Assembly: GCF_006874465.1 (NCBI RefSeq)
Contig: NZ_VIRL01000011.1
Span: 124,001 to 188,000, forward strand
Direction: 5' to 3'
Origin: Microbispora bryophytorum
GTDB lineage: Bacteria; Actinomycetota; Actinomycetes; Streptosporangiales; Streptosporangiaceae
DNA length: 64,000 nt
Part shown: positions 7,683-17,672 of the stretch, one piece after another
How positions within the stretch are numbered: position 1 is the stretch's first letter
Layout: each line of letters opens with the position of its first letter
Translations under genes and position numbers: made by a program
The notes under the pieces: generated by a model
Seen by the model: the letters and a program-made list of their open reading frames with translations, nothing else
Database searches by the model: none
What the model was told of the DNA's origin: nothing

Positions 7683-9487
7683 AGCGCCGCGCACCCGCGG
7701 GAGGGCGGCCGGGAGCGGCCGCCGGGCGGGTGGTCGTGCGGGCCCTGCGGCGCGAGCCCTCCCGGCTGCTGCGGCTGGCCTGCTGGTCGGTGGCGGAGAC
7801 CCTGCCCGCGCTGAGCGGCGGGTACGCGATCGCGCGGGCCGTGGACGACGGCTTCGCCGCGGGGCGGCCCGGCGCCGGCCTGATGTGGCTGGCGGTGCTC
7901 GCCGTCGCATGGGCGGTGGCCGCGGTGGCCGCCCGGCAGGTGCTGCTGCTCATCGCCGGGATCGTCGAGCCGTTCCGCGACGACCTGCTGCGGCGCGTGG
8001 TGACCGGGGCGCTGCGGGCCGGGCGGGGCGGCGACAGCGCGGCGGTCGCCCGGATGAACCACCAGGTCGAGCTGGCCAGGGACGCCTTCGGCGCGATCAT
8101 CACGGCGGTCAGGACCTTCGTGTTCACGGTGGCCGGCGTGGCGGCCGGGCTGACGACGCTGGCCCCGGAGGTCGTCCCGCTCGTGCTGACGCCGGTGGCC
8201 CTGGGGCTCGGCCTATTCCTCCTCTCCCTGCCCGCCCTGGCGCGGCGTCAGCGCGAGTTCATCGTCGCCGACGAGCGCACGGCCGCCGCGGTGGCCGCGA
8301 TGGCGGGCGGCCTGCGGGACGTGACCGCCTGCGGCGGCGAGGCGCGCGTCGCGGCGAGCGTCGGGCGGGAGGTCTCCCGGCAGGCGCGGGCCGCGCGGGC
8401 GCTGGCCCGGGTGACGGCGTCGCGGACGCTGTCGCTGGCGGTGGGGGCGTGGCTGCCGGTGGTGCTCCTGCTCGCGGGCGCGCCCTGGCTGGTGCGCCAG
8501 GGGGTCACCGGCGGGGTGATCCTCGGCTCGCTGACCTATGTCATGCAGTCGCTGTCCCCCGCGCTCGGCGGCCTGGTCCAGGGGCTCGGCGTCAGCGGCG
8601 TCCGTCTGGCCGTCACGCTGGAGCGCATCCTGCACGCGCCCGGCCCGCCCGTGCCGCACGGCGACCGGGAGCCCGGCGGGGTCCGGCTGGAGCTGCGCGG
8701 GGTGCGCTTCGCGTACGGCACGCCGGGACGCAAGGCCCCCGAGCCGGTCATCGACGGCCTGGACCTCGACGTGCCCGAGGGCGACCATCTGGCCGTCGTC
8801 GGCCCGAGCGGGATCGGCAAGTCCACGCTGGCCGCGCTCGTCGCCGGCCTGCTGACTCCGGATGACGGCGAGGTCCTCGTCGGCGGCGTCCCGGCCGCGC
8901 GGGTCCACCCGGCCGCCCGCGCGCTGATCCCCCAGGAGGCGTACGTCTTCCCCGCCACCCTGGCGGACAACCTCACGTACCTCGCGCCGGGGACGCCTCC
9001 CGAGCGGGTGGACGAGGCGGTGGCGGCGTTCGGGCTGGCGGAGCTCGCACAGCGCACCGCGGGCGGCCCGCTCGACCCGGCCGAGCTGTCCGCGGGCGAG
9101 CGGCAGCTCGTCGCGCTGGCCAGGACCTACCTGTCCCCCGCCCGGCTGGTCGTGCTCGACGAGGCGACCTGCCATCTCGACCCGGCGGCGGAGGCGCGGG
9201 CGGAGGCGGCCTTCGCGGCGCGCGGGGGCACGGTGATCGTCGTGGCGCACCGGATCTCCTCGGCCCTGCGGGCCCGGCGGGTGCTGGTCATGGACGGCAC
9301 CCGCGTCCTGCTCGGCACGCACGAGGAGATGGCGGCGTCCTCACCGCTGTACGCCGACCTGGTGGGTCACTGGGAGGGCCCGGGGAGGCTACCGGCGGGA
9401 GCGGTAGCGCAGGATGCCGATGTCACGGCCGACGGCGGGCCACAGCCAGCCGCACTCGGAGGCGATCTGGATCGCCTCGACGCGTGA
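7679..9487 (+). CDS. ABC exporter (permease-ATPase fusion) of the lanthipeptide locus, AmfB/RamB-like
   Basis: 602 residues. The GTG start at 7679 overlaps the previous stop (GTGA). It has a membrane domain, then an ATPase domain with Walker A GPSGIGKST, Q-loop PQEAYVF, Walker B LVVLDEATCHLD and switch His in VVAHR. The signature is LSAGERQLV, with Ala in place of the second residue's usual Gly, so one nucleotide site of the heterodimer may be weaker. The normal family end is near LYADLVGHWE; beyond it about 38 extra residues run antisense into the 3' end of the response regulator gene. Confidence 0.88.
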   Translation: MKRRAPAGGRPGAAAGRVVVRALRREPSRLLRLACWSVAETLPALSGGYAIARAVDDGFAAGRPGAGLMWLAVLAVAWAVAAVAARQVLLLIAGIVEPFRDDLLRRVVTGALRAGRGGDSAAVARMNHQVELARDAFGAIITAVRTFVFTVAGVAAGLTTLAPEVVPLVLTPVALGLGLFLLSLPALARRQREFIVADERTAAAVAAMAGGLRDVTACGGEARVAASVGREVSRQARAARALARVTASRTLSLAVGAWLPVVLLLAGAPWLVRQGVTGGVILGSLTYVMQSLSPALGGLVQGLGVSGVRLAVTLERILHAPGPPVPHGDREPGGVRLELRGVRFAYGTPGRKAPEPVIDGLDLDVPEGDHLAVVGPSGIGKSTLAALVAGLLTPDDGEVLVGGVPAARVHPAARALIPQEAYVFPATLADNLTYLAPGTPPERVDEAVAAFGLAELAQRTAGGPLDPAELSAGERQLVALARTYLSPARLVVLDEATCHLDPAAEARAEAAFAARGGTVIVVAHRISSALRARRVLVMDGTRVLLGTHEEMAASSPLYADLVGHWEGPGRLPAGAVAQDADVTADGGPQPAALGGDLDRLDA

Positions 9488-10045
9488 GCGGGCGCCGACC
9501 TTGGTGAGGATGCGGGACAGGTAGTTGCGGACCGTGCCCCGCGACAGCGACAGGCGGTCGGCGATCTCGCCGACGGTGGCGCCGCCGGCCGCGGTCTCCA
9601 GGACGTCGAGCTCGCGGGCGGTCAGCGGGTTGCTGTCGGCGTCGAGCGCGGCCACCGCGAGCTCGGGGTCGATGACCCGCTCTCCCTTCGCCACGCGGCG
9701 GATGCAGTCCACGAGGTGGCCCGGTGAGGCGTCCTTCACGACGAAGCCGCGCACGTTGGCGTCCAGCGCCTTGCGCAGCGCCATGGGCGTCCCGAGCCCG
9801 GTGAGGACGACGGTCCTGCAGGAGGGTAACCGGCGGTGCAGCTCGGCCGCCGCGGTGAGGCCGTCGACACCGGGCATCCCGATGTCGAGCACCGCGACGT
9901 CGGGGCGCCGCAGGCAGCCGAGCCGGACGATGTCCTCGCCCTTGTCCGCCTCGGCCACCACCTCGAGGTCGTCCTCGCTCGACAACAGAGCGACCAGCGC
10001 CTTGCGGATCAGGTGCATGTCCTCGGCGAGCATCAGTCGGATCAA
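9389..10045 (-). CDS. NarL/DesR-family response regulator of the lanthipeptide locus (RamR/AmfR-like)
   Basis: 218 residues. TTG start at 10045 with AGGGGG 6 nt upstream; this gives the canonical MIRLMLAED beginning, whereas the longer GTG start would add 20 unrelated residues. The receiver domain keeps the acidic pair (Glu8/Asp9), phosphoacceptor Asp54 (VLDIGMPG), Thr (VVLTG) and Lys (FVVKD). The LuxR HTH lies around PLTARELDVLE and RGTVRNYLS. In Streptomyces the equivalent RamR/AmfR activates the precursor operon. Here the phosphorylation pocket is intact and a kinase gene flanks the locus. The 3' end overlaps the exporter gene by 99 bp. Confidence 0.85.
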   Translation of the reverse strand: MIRLMLAEDMHLIRKALVALLSSEDDLEVVAEADKGEDIVRLGCLRRPDVAVLDIGMPGVDGLTAAAELHRRLPSCRTVVLTGLGTPMALRKALDANVRGFVVKDASPGHLVDCIRRVAKGERVIDPELAVAALDADSNPLTARELDVLETAAGGATVGEIADRLSLSRGTVRNYLSRILTKVGARSRVEAIQIASECGWLWPAVGRDIGILRYRSRR

Positions 10046-10188
10046 CCCAGACCCCCTACACGCGGTGCGAGCGGGTGCTCGCCGTTGGTGACCGCAGCGC
10101 TTCACTCACTATGCAGGTTCCGCGCGCACGCCGGGACCTCTCTACCCGAACTGTCAGCTTTAATCAGGAACCGCGTCCGAGAAAGCCG

Positions 10189-10218
10189 GACGCCCGGCCC
10201 CCAAGGGAGCCGGGCGTC
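10189..10218 (-). terminator. Terminator hairpin after the secreted-protein gene
   Basis: Perfect 10-bp stem GACGCCCGGC (10189-10198) with GCCGGGCGTC (10209-10218) and a 10-nt loop, 14 bp past the stop of the minus-strand gene at 10232. It also lies between that gene and the start of the response regulator. Confidence 0.65.
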
Positions 10219-10231
10219 ACGGTCGGGTTTC

Positions 10232-11194
10232 CTAGTGACGCACGACCTTCACGTAGTCGGTCGCCTCGGAACCCTTGAGCCCATGGCCGGCGTCGAACCG
10301 CACCGCCCAGGTGCCGGACCGGTAGGCCCGGACCTTGGTGGCGAAGTCGCCGTCGCCGTCGGTCTTGATCGTGTCCACGTACTGCCACTTGTGGGAGCCC
10401 GAGGACTGGAAGTAGACCTTGACGTTCTGCGAGCCCAGCCAGTGCCAGTTGTTCCAGTAGTTGTGGCTGTCGGAGCAGTAGCGGTCACCGCCGGGACGGC
10501 CGGACAGGTTGTTCCAGCCGTCGTAGTACCAGTCACCCCAGCACTGCGCGACCTGCAGCTTGCCCTTGAGGGTCAGCGCGCGGCCCTTGCGGACCGGCTC
10601 GGGCGTGGCGTCGAAGCCGGCGATCCGCGTCGCCTTCGGGCCCGACGGGTGCGGCGCGTGCCACTCCTTGCGCTTCACCGTGAAGGCGCGGTCGGCCGTG
10701 TACTTCTTGCCGTCGAGGCCGATCGCCTCGACGTGCACCCGGTAGGTGCCCGCCCGGTCACTCCAGTCGAAGCTGAACGAACGCGAGGCGCGGTCGAACT
10801 TCGGACCGTCGTTGTGACCGCCCTTCTCGTTGCCGAACCAGTGGTCGCCGCCGTGGTCGCCGTGGCTCCTCTGGCCCCACAGGTCGATGTCCACGCTCTT
10901 GACGTCCTTGGCCGTGACGCGAGCGGTGACCTGGGTGGACCGGCCCTTGCTCACCACGACCACGTTCGGGTCGACGTCGACCGACACGATGCTCGGGTGC
11001 GGCGTGTACGGCTTGTGCGAGTTGTGCCCGGTGGAGTGGCTCGGCGTGTGCGGCTTAAGGAAGTTGTGCCCAACGGTGGGGCTCGGCGTGGGCGACGGCG
11101 TGGGCACGACAGTGTCCGCGAAGGCGGGCGCAGTCGCGAGCGCCGTGGCGCCCATGGCGACCGCTACCAGGGTGGTAGCAGCTCGTTTCACCAT
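10232..11194 (-). CDS. Secreted protein with C-terminal beta-rich domain, unknown function
   Basis: 320 residues from ATG 11194 (GGAGAGGATC upstream). Residues 1-26 are a Sec signal peptide (MVKRAATTLVAVAMGATALA, then APAFA). A Pro/Thr/Ser/His-rich linker and a His/Asp-rich segment (SHGDHGGDHWFGNEKGGHND) follow, then a C-terminal module with two Cys and many Trp/Tyr around residues 210-260. The end (WQYVDTIKTDGDGDFATKVRAYRSGTW) matches the end of the upstream neighbour in pattern, so the two are paralogues. Probably exported to the cell surface. No enzyme motif is seen. Confidence 0.7.
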   Translation of the reverse strand: MVKRAATTLVAVAMGATALATAPAFADTVVPTPSPTPSPTVGHNFLKPHTPSHSTGHNSHKPYTPHPSIVSVDVDPNVVVVSKGRSTQVTARVTAKDVKSVDIDLWGQRSHGDHGGDHWFGNEKGGHNDGPKFDRASRSFSFDWSDRAGTYRVHVEAIGLDGKKYTADRAFTVKRKEWHAPHPSGPKATRIAGFDATPEPVRKGRALTLKGKLQVAQCWGDWYYDGWNNLSGRPGGDRYCSDSHNYWNNWHWLGSQNVKVYFQSSGSHKWQYVDTIKTDGDGDFATKVRAYRSGTWAVRFDAGHGLKGSEATDYVKVVRH

Positions 11195-11373
11195 GAGGGT
11201 GATCCTCTCCCCGTTCAGGAACGCGCCCCCGGTTTGGGGCACGCCTACGTCATAGACGTCACAAGGGAGAGAAAAGTTGCTTCACATCTTCGGAAAATAG
11301 GTCTCGGAACGATAACTTTCCCGATATTCGCGTTATGGACGCGTGGGGAGCACCTGAGGCGTCGGCGGCCCGT

Positions 11374-12282
11374 TCACACTTCTCGGCGCGGGCTGGCGTC
11401 GGCGGCATACCGAGATGTCCCTGGATATTCGGCACGCCACGCGCCCTCGCCGTCCGCACGGACGCGGGCGGAGAACCAGCCGTCCCTGCGGGTGACCGCC
11501 TCCTCGACGGTCATCCAGTGGGACGACCCCGCGGGACGGAACTGGATCCTGACCCGCTGCCCGGCGAAGGGCCGGTAGTCGACCTTCCCGACCGGGTCCA
11601 CCCGCAGCAGCGTCCCGGTGACGCGCACGTCGTCTCCGTCGCGCACCACCTTGAGCCCCTCGATCTCGGTCGTCCGGCGCAGGTTGAACTCCCCCCGGGC
11701 GACGGCCCGCTCGCCCTGCGCGTTGACCGCGGTCGCCGTGACCGTCCACGGGCCGTTCGGATACCACCGCGACAGCGGCTTGTCCGGGAGGAACCGCCAG
11801 GTTTCCCACTCCCCCGACGAGATCCGGCGGACCGGCCGGCCGTCCCGCGACGCGCCCATCACGCGGGGCATCGCGGCGGACGCCAGCCCGCCCAGGCCCG
11901 GCAGGGGCACGGTCGCGGGCAGGGCGGCACCCGGGGGGACCACCGGGTCCGGTGAGGCGGGCGGCACCGGCACCGGCACCGGCACCGCGTCGCCGGACGG
12001 CGGCGAGGGCGTCACGGCCGGCTCCGGCTCCTTGCCTGGCTCTCCTCCGGGCTCGTCGCCTTCCGAGGGGGCGCGGCCCGGTTCCAGGACGACGGAGACG
12101 CGGTCCGCTCCGCGCGCCACCACGTCGACGACCAGCCGCACCGACCCGCTCGGGCCGACCACGGGGTTGGACGGGCGCACTTCGACCGAGCGGACGGCCA
12201 GGTCACCGGAGGCGGGGGCCGGCGCGGCCGCCGCCGTCGTCGCGGTCGCGAGGACCAGCGTCGCGAGCAGAGGTCTCATCAT
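11374..12282 (-). CDS. Secreted protein, paralogue of the downstream gene, unknown function
   Basis: 302 residues from the first of two adjacent ATGs (12282 or 12279). N-terminal signal peptide MMRPLLATLVLATATTAAAA. A Pro/Gly/Glu-rich linker with PVPVPVPP lies near residues 65-120. The C-terminal domain (VTGTLLRVDPVGKVDYRPFA, then VRIQFRPAGSSHW and GAWRAEYPG) resembles the end of the next gene in the same direction. The pattern suggests an immunoglobulin-like or cell-surface beta-sandwich. The function is not recognised. Confidence 0.7.
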   Translation of the reverse strand: MMRPLLATLVLATATTAAAAPAPASGDLAVRSVEVRPSNPVVGPSGSVRLVVDVVARGADRVSVVLEPGRAPSEGDEPGGEPGKEPEPAVTPSPPSGDAVPVPVPVPPASPDPVVPPGAALPATVPLPGLGGLASAAMPRVMGASRDGRPVRRISSGEWETWRFLPDKPLSRWYPNGPWTVTATAVNAQGERAVARGEFNLRRTTEIEGLKVVRDGDDVRVTGTLLRVDPVGKVDYRPFAGQRVRIQFRPAGSSHWMTVEEAVTRRDGWFSARVRADGEGAWRAEYPGTSRYAADASPRREV

Positions 12283-12375
12283 GCCCCGTGACCGTACGCA
12301 CACCCGCCGGGCCCCCGGCCCCCGACACACTCCCGGGCCGGTAAAGATTCGCCCCGGGGAGAGCCCGCCCCGGGA

Positions 12376-14217
12376 TCAGCCGGTCGCGTACAGCTCCTCG
12401 ATCACCTCGGCGTACCTGGCGTGGACGACCCGGCGCTTGAGCTTCAGGCTGGGGGTGAGCTCGGCGGTCTCGGCCGTCCACTCGACGGGCAGCAGCCGCC
12501 ACCGTTTGACCTGCTGCACCCGGGCGAGCTTGCGGTTCGCGGACTCGACCGCCGCCTCGACCTCCTTGAGCACGTCCGGATGCGCGGCCAGGTCGGCCAG
12601 GGAGCCGAAGGCGATGCCGCGCGCCCGCGCCCACTCGGGCGCCACCTCGCCGTCCAGGGTGAGGATCGCCACCGGGTAGGGCCGGCGGTCCCCGTACGCG
12701 AGGGCCTGCCCGATGAGCGGATGCTCCGTCAGATGGCCCTCGATGGCGGCCGGGGAGACGTTCTCGCCGCCCGAGGTGATGAACAGCTCCTTCTTGCGGT
12801 CGACGATGCGGACGAAGCCGTCCTCGTCGACCGACCCCACGTCGCCGGTGTGCAGCCAGCCGTCGTCGTCGAGGAGCTCGGCGGTCGCCTCGGGCAGGCC
12901 GAGGTAGCCCCGGGTGTTGAGCGGGCTGCGGGTGAGGATCTCGCCGTCCTCGGCGATCCGCACCTCGACGCCCGGCTCGGCCCGGCCCACCGTGCCGAGT
13001 TTGAAGACGTCCGGCGAGTTGACGGTGAAGGCGCCGGTCGTCTCGGTCATGCCGTATACGTCGATGACCTTCAGGCCGAGGCCGGCGAAGAACCGCTGCA
13101 CCTCGACCGGCATCGGCGCGGCGGCGGTCGCGCACCAGCGGGCCTGGTCGAGCCCGATCAGGCCGCGCACGACCGACAGCAGCGCGGCGTCGGCCCGCTC
13201 GTACGCCTCGCGCACCTCGGGGGTGACCGTGCGGCCGTGCTGCAGCCCCTCGACGTACGCGAGCCCGGCGGCCATCGCCGCGCGCACGCTCTCCTGCTGC
13301 TCGGGCGGCTGGGTGGCCAGCAGCGCCTGCAGACGGGACGTCATCTTCTCCCAGACGCGGGGAACGCCGAAGAACAGCACGGGACGCACCCGGCCGAGCG
13401 TGGCGCCGAGGTTCGCCATGTCCGTGCAGAAGTGGACGTGGTTGACCTTGACCAGCGGCAGGTACAGGCTGAGCACCCGCTCGGCGATGTGGGCGTAGGT
13501 GAGGTAGGAGATTTGCGTGCCGTGGGTGGGCAGTTGGATCATCCGCTGGGTGGAGGCGATCTCGAACAGCACGTTGGCGTGCGTCAGCGGGACGCCCTTG
13601 GGGGTGCCCGTCGTCCCCGAGGTGTACAGGACGGTCAGCGTGTCCTCCGCGGTCACCGCGCGCCAGCGCGCGTCCACCGCGGCCGGGTCGGCGGCCAGCG
13701 CGCCGGCGCCGAGCTTCAAGAACGCCTCCCAGCTCAGGAAGCGCTCGTCGCCTTCGGGCGCGCCCTCCAGCATGACGACCTTCGTGAGCGCGGGCAGCTC
13801 ACCGAGGACCGGCTCCCAGCGGGCCAGGTCGGCCGGGCCGCCGAGCACCGCGATGCGCGCCCCCACGTCGCGGGCGACGTACGCGACCTGCTCGGGGGCG
13901 AAGGTCGCGTAGATCGAGCAGGGGACGGCGCCCGCGTGGACGGCCCCGAGGTCGGCCAGCACGTGCTCGCTGCGGTTGACCAGCATCAGCGCGACGGCGT
14001 CGCCCGGCCGCACGCCCAGCGCGGCGTAGCCCGCGGCGATCTGCAGCACCCTCCTGCGCGCCTCGGCGTAGGTCAGGGTCGTCCAGCCGTCCCCGGCCGG
14101 ATCGGAGTAGGCCGGCGAGTCCGGATGCCCCTGCGCGGCCCACCTGAGCTGCTCGCAGATCGTCCTGCCCGCTATCTCCCGCTCGATCGCGGCCCGTTCT
14201 TCCAGCACGCCGGTCAT
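12376..14217 (-). CDS. Long-chain acyl-CoA synthetase (AMP-forming)
   Basis: 613 residues. ATG 14217 is chosen because GGGAGG precedes it; a longer upstream reading adds 22 residues without support. It is an ANL-superfamily enzyme of the FadD15 type: P-loop LYTSGTTGTPKGVPLTHAN, A5-type motif VYGMTETTGAF, hinge region TGDVGSVDEDGFVRIVDRKK, and a C-terminal catalytic lysine region (LTPSLKLKRRVV). It activates fatty acids to acyl-CoA through acyl-AMP at the membrane face. The gene stands alone on its strand between secreted proteins and the LysR gene. Confidence 0.92.
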   Translation of the reverse strand: MTGVLEERAAIEREIAGRTICEQLRWAAQGHPDSPAYSDPAGDGWTTLTYAEARRRVLQIAAGYAALGVRPGDAVALMLVNRSEHVLADLGAVHAGAVPCSIYATFAPEQVAYVARDVGARIAVLGGPADLARWEPVLGELPALTKVVMLEGAPEGDERFLSWEAFLKLGAGALAADPAAVDARWRAVTAEDTLTVLYTSGTTGTPKGVPLTHANVLFEIASTQRMIQLPTHGTQISYLTYAHIAERVLSLYLPLVKVNHVHFCTDMANLGATLGRVRPVLFFGVPRVWEKMTSRLQALLATQPPEQQESVRAAMAAGLAYVEGLQHGRTVTPEVREAYERADAALLSVVRGLIGLDQARWCATAAAPMPVEVQRFFAGLGLKVIDVYGMTETTGAFTVNSPDVFKLGTVGRAEPGVEVRIAEDGEILTRSPLNTRGYLGLPEATAELLDDDGWLHTGDVGSVDEDGFVRIVDRKKELFITSGGENVSPAAIEGHLTEHPLIGQALAYGDRRPYPVAILTLDGEVAPEWARARGIAFGSLADLAAHPDVLKEVEAAVESANRKLARVQQVKRWRLLPVEWTAETAELTPSLKLKRRVVHARYAEVIEELYATG

Positions 14218-14314
14218 CGCGCCTCCCAACGGGCATTTCGCACGCGTGGCATGCATCGCACCACATGAGATCACCGTCGGCAAGACCCCGGCGGAGAGCC
14301 GGCGCGAGCGAGAT

Positions 14315-15178
14315 TCAGCCCTGTGAAGCGACGGCCACGCCGACGAACTCCTGGATCAGCGGACTGCGGCGGGTGGCGTCCCAGGCCAGGTGCACCTGGT
14401 TGGGCGGAAGGTCGCACACGGAGACGTGGACGACGTCGGGACGGGTGTAGAAGGTCGCCGTGGACAGCGGGAGGATGACGATCCCGCGTCCGGCCGCGAC
14501 GTGTTCGAGCTTCTCCTCGACCGTGCGGATCTGCGGCCCCGCGCCGCGGGAACCGGTGGCCATCTCGGTGGCGACGTCCCGCCACTCGGGGACGGCGTCC
14601 GGGTCCTGCAGCAGGTGCTCGTCGGCGAGGTCGGCCGCGTTGATCACGTCCTTGCCCGCGAGGCGGTGGTCGGCGGGCAGGCTGACGACGCGGGGCTCGG
14701 ACAGCAGGTGGCGCGTCCGAAGGCCCCGTCGATCGATCGGCAGGCGGACGTAGCCCACGTCAACATGGCCGTCGCGGATCAGCTCGGCCTGGTCGTCCCA
14801 GCTCATGCGCAGCACCTCGACGGTCAGGCCGGGGTGGCGGGCCGACAGCGCGCGGACCGCGGGCGTCACGATCAGGCCCGGCATGAACCCCACGGCGAAC
14901 ACGCGCGGGCCGCGGGCGGCCCGGCCCACGCGACGGCGCAGCGCCTCGGCGGAGGCCAGCAAGGGCCGGGCGTCCTCCAGCAGCTGCCGGCCCGCCGGGG
15001 TCAGCTCGCTCGCCCGCCTGTCCCGGACGAACAGCTGAGCCCCGAGCTCGCTCTCCAGTGCGCGGATCTGCCGGGACAGCACGGGCTGCGCGATGTGCAG
15101 CGCCTGCGCGGCGCGGCCGAAGTGCAGCCGCTCGGCGACCTCGACGAAGTAGCGCAGCTTGCGCAGGTCGACGTCCAC
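14315..15178 (-). CDS. LysR-family transcriptional regulator
   Basis: 287 residues if started at GTG 15178. An ATG two codons upstream (15184) abuts the GGAGGAG Shine-Dalgarno directly, so the GTG has better spacing. N-terminal winged HTH: LRKLRYFVEVAERLHFGRAA, then QPVLSRQIRALE. A periplasmic-binding-like effector domain follows (ELIRDGHVDVGYV, RGIVILPLS). It is divergent to an SDR gene with 125 bp between starts, the classic arrangement for a LysR regulator and its target. The effector is unknown. Confidence 0.85.
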   Translation of the reverse strand: MDVDLRKLRYFVEVAERLHFGRAAQALHIAQPVLSRQIRALESELGAQLFVRDRRASELTPAGRQLLEDARPLLASAEALRRRVGRAARGPRVFAVGFMPGLIVTPAVRALSARHPGLTVEVLRMSWDDQAELIRDGHVDVGYVRLPIDRRGLRTRHLLSEPRVVSLPADHRLAGKDVINAADLADEHLLQDPDAVPEWRDVATEMATGSRGAGPQIRTVEEKLEHVAAGRGIVILPLSTATFYTRPDVVHVSVCDLPPNQVHLAWDATRRSPLIQEFVGVAVASQG

Positions 15179-15199
15179 CGGCATCTCCTCCGCTCCGTG

Positions 15200-15214
15200 A
15201 TGCCCTCAGGGTAT
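15200..15214. promoter_or_regulatory. LysR-type T-N11-A dyad between the LysR and SDR genes
   Basis: ATGCCCTCAGGGTAT is a near-perfect dyad (one mismatch) containing a T-N11-A core (T15201, A15213). It lies about 22 bp upstream of the LysR start and about 90 bp upstream of the SDR start, where an autoregulatory LysR site is expected. Confidence 0.4.
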
Positions 15215-15303
15215 TACAGCGGCCCGGAAGGGTCTTGGACGGCGGGGCCGGTGCGGCGGCATCGTGAAGGGGACAGAACGGCACTTATGGAAAGGCCCGT
15301 CTC

Positions 15304-16023
15304 ATGAACCTCAAGGGACAGCGCGTCGTCGTCCTCGGCGGCACCTCCGGCATCGGCTTCGCCACCGCCGAGGCCGCCGCCGCCCGGGGCGCGGAGGTCG
15401 CGGTGGTGTCCAGCAGGCGTGCCGGCGTCGACCGGGCGCTGGCCGCCCTCCCCGGCGGGACCGTGGGCAAGGTCGCCGACCTCGCAGACCCCTCCCGCGT
15501 GCGGGCGGTGCTCCAGGAGATCGGCGAGCTCGACCACCTGGTGTTCACCGCCGGGGAGGCACTGGACCTCATGCCTGTCGCCACGCTCGACCTGGCCGCG
15601 GCCCGGGACTTCTTCGCCGTGCGCTACTTCGGCGCCCTGGCCGCCGTCCAGGCCGCCGTCCCCCTGATCCGCGCCGGCGGCTCGATCACCCTCACCACCG
15701 GCGTCGCCAAGGACCGGCCCGGCCCCGGCTGGGCCGTCGCGGCGAGCATCTGCGGGGCGATCGAGTCGCTGGTCCGCGCCCTCGCCGTCGAGCTCGCCCC
15801 CGTCCGCGTCAACGCCGTCTCGCCCGGGGTCGTACGGTCGCCCCTGTGGGCGTCGATGAGCGAGACCGACCGGCAGGCGATGTATGAGGGTGTCGGCGCG
15901 GCCGTCCCCGCGGGACGGGTCGGCGAGGTGGGCGACGTCGCGCCCGCCTACCTCTACTGCATGACCCAGGGGTGGGTCACCGGCACGGTCCTCACCGTGG
16001 ACGGCGGTGCGATCCTGGTGTGA
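15304..16023 (+). CDS. Atypical short-chain dehydrogenase/reductase lacking the YxxxK pair
   Basis: 239 residues. ATG with GGAAAGG upstream. Rossmann motif GGTSGIG (residues 12-18) and the C-terminal VNAVSPGVVRSPLW typical of SDRs. Aligning on GAIESLVRALAVELAP, the catalytic Tyr position is Ala146 and the Lys position is Cys150 (AVAASIC), so the classical proton-relay pair is absent. The usual NNAG is FTAG. It may bind nucleotide without standard catalysis or use another mechanism. It is probably controlled by the divergent LysR. Confidence 0.82.
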   Translation: MNLKGQRVVVLGGTSGIGFATAEAAAARGAEVAVVSSRRAGVDRALAALPGGTVGKVADLADPSRVRAVLQEIGELDHLVFTAGEALDLMPVATLDLAAARDFFAVRYFGALAAVQAAVPLIRAGGSITLTTGVAKDRPGPGWAVAASICGAIESLVRALAVELAPVRVNAVSPGVVRSPLWASMSETDRQAMYEGVGAAVPAGRVGEVGDVAPAYLYCMTQGWVTGTVLTVDGGAILV

Positions 16024-16123
16024 CCCCGCTGCTGCCGTGCCCCTCACGACGCCATCACAATCGGACAAAAGGGACATAAAGCCAGGTAAGGTACACAGGA
16101 TGGTGCGTGATCGGGGGGATCGC

Positions 16124-17623
<1,500 letters not shown>

Positions 17624-17629
<6 letters not shown>

Positions 17630-17666
17630 AGCGGAGACAGCACTGAACGGGAGACAGGGCTGAACG
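17624..17666. repeat. Stop-anchored tandem repeats at the end of the POT transporter gene
   Basis: Units GGCTGAAGCGGAGACA (17624), GCACTGAACGGGAGACA (17640) and GGGCTGAACG (17657). The first contains the gene's TGA. The TGAs at 17627, 17644 and 17661 fall in three different frames. Confidence 0.75.
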
Positions 17667-17672
17667 CGGCGC

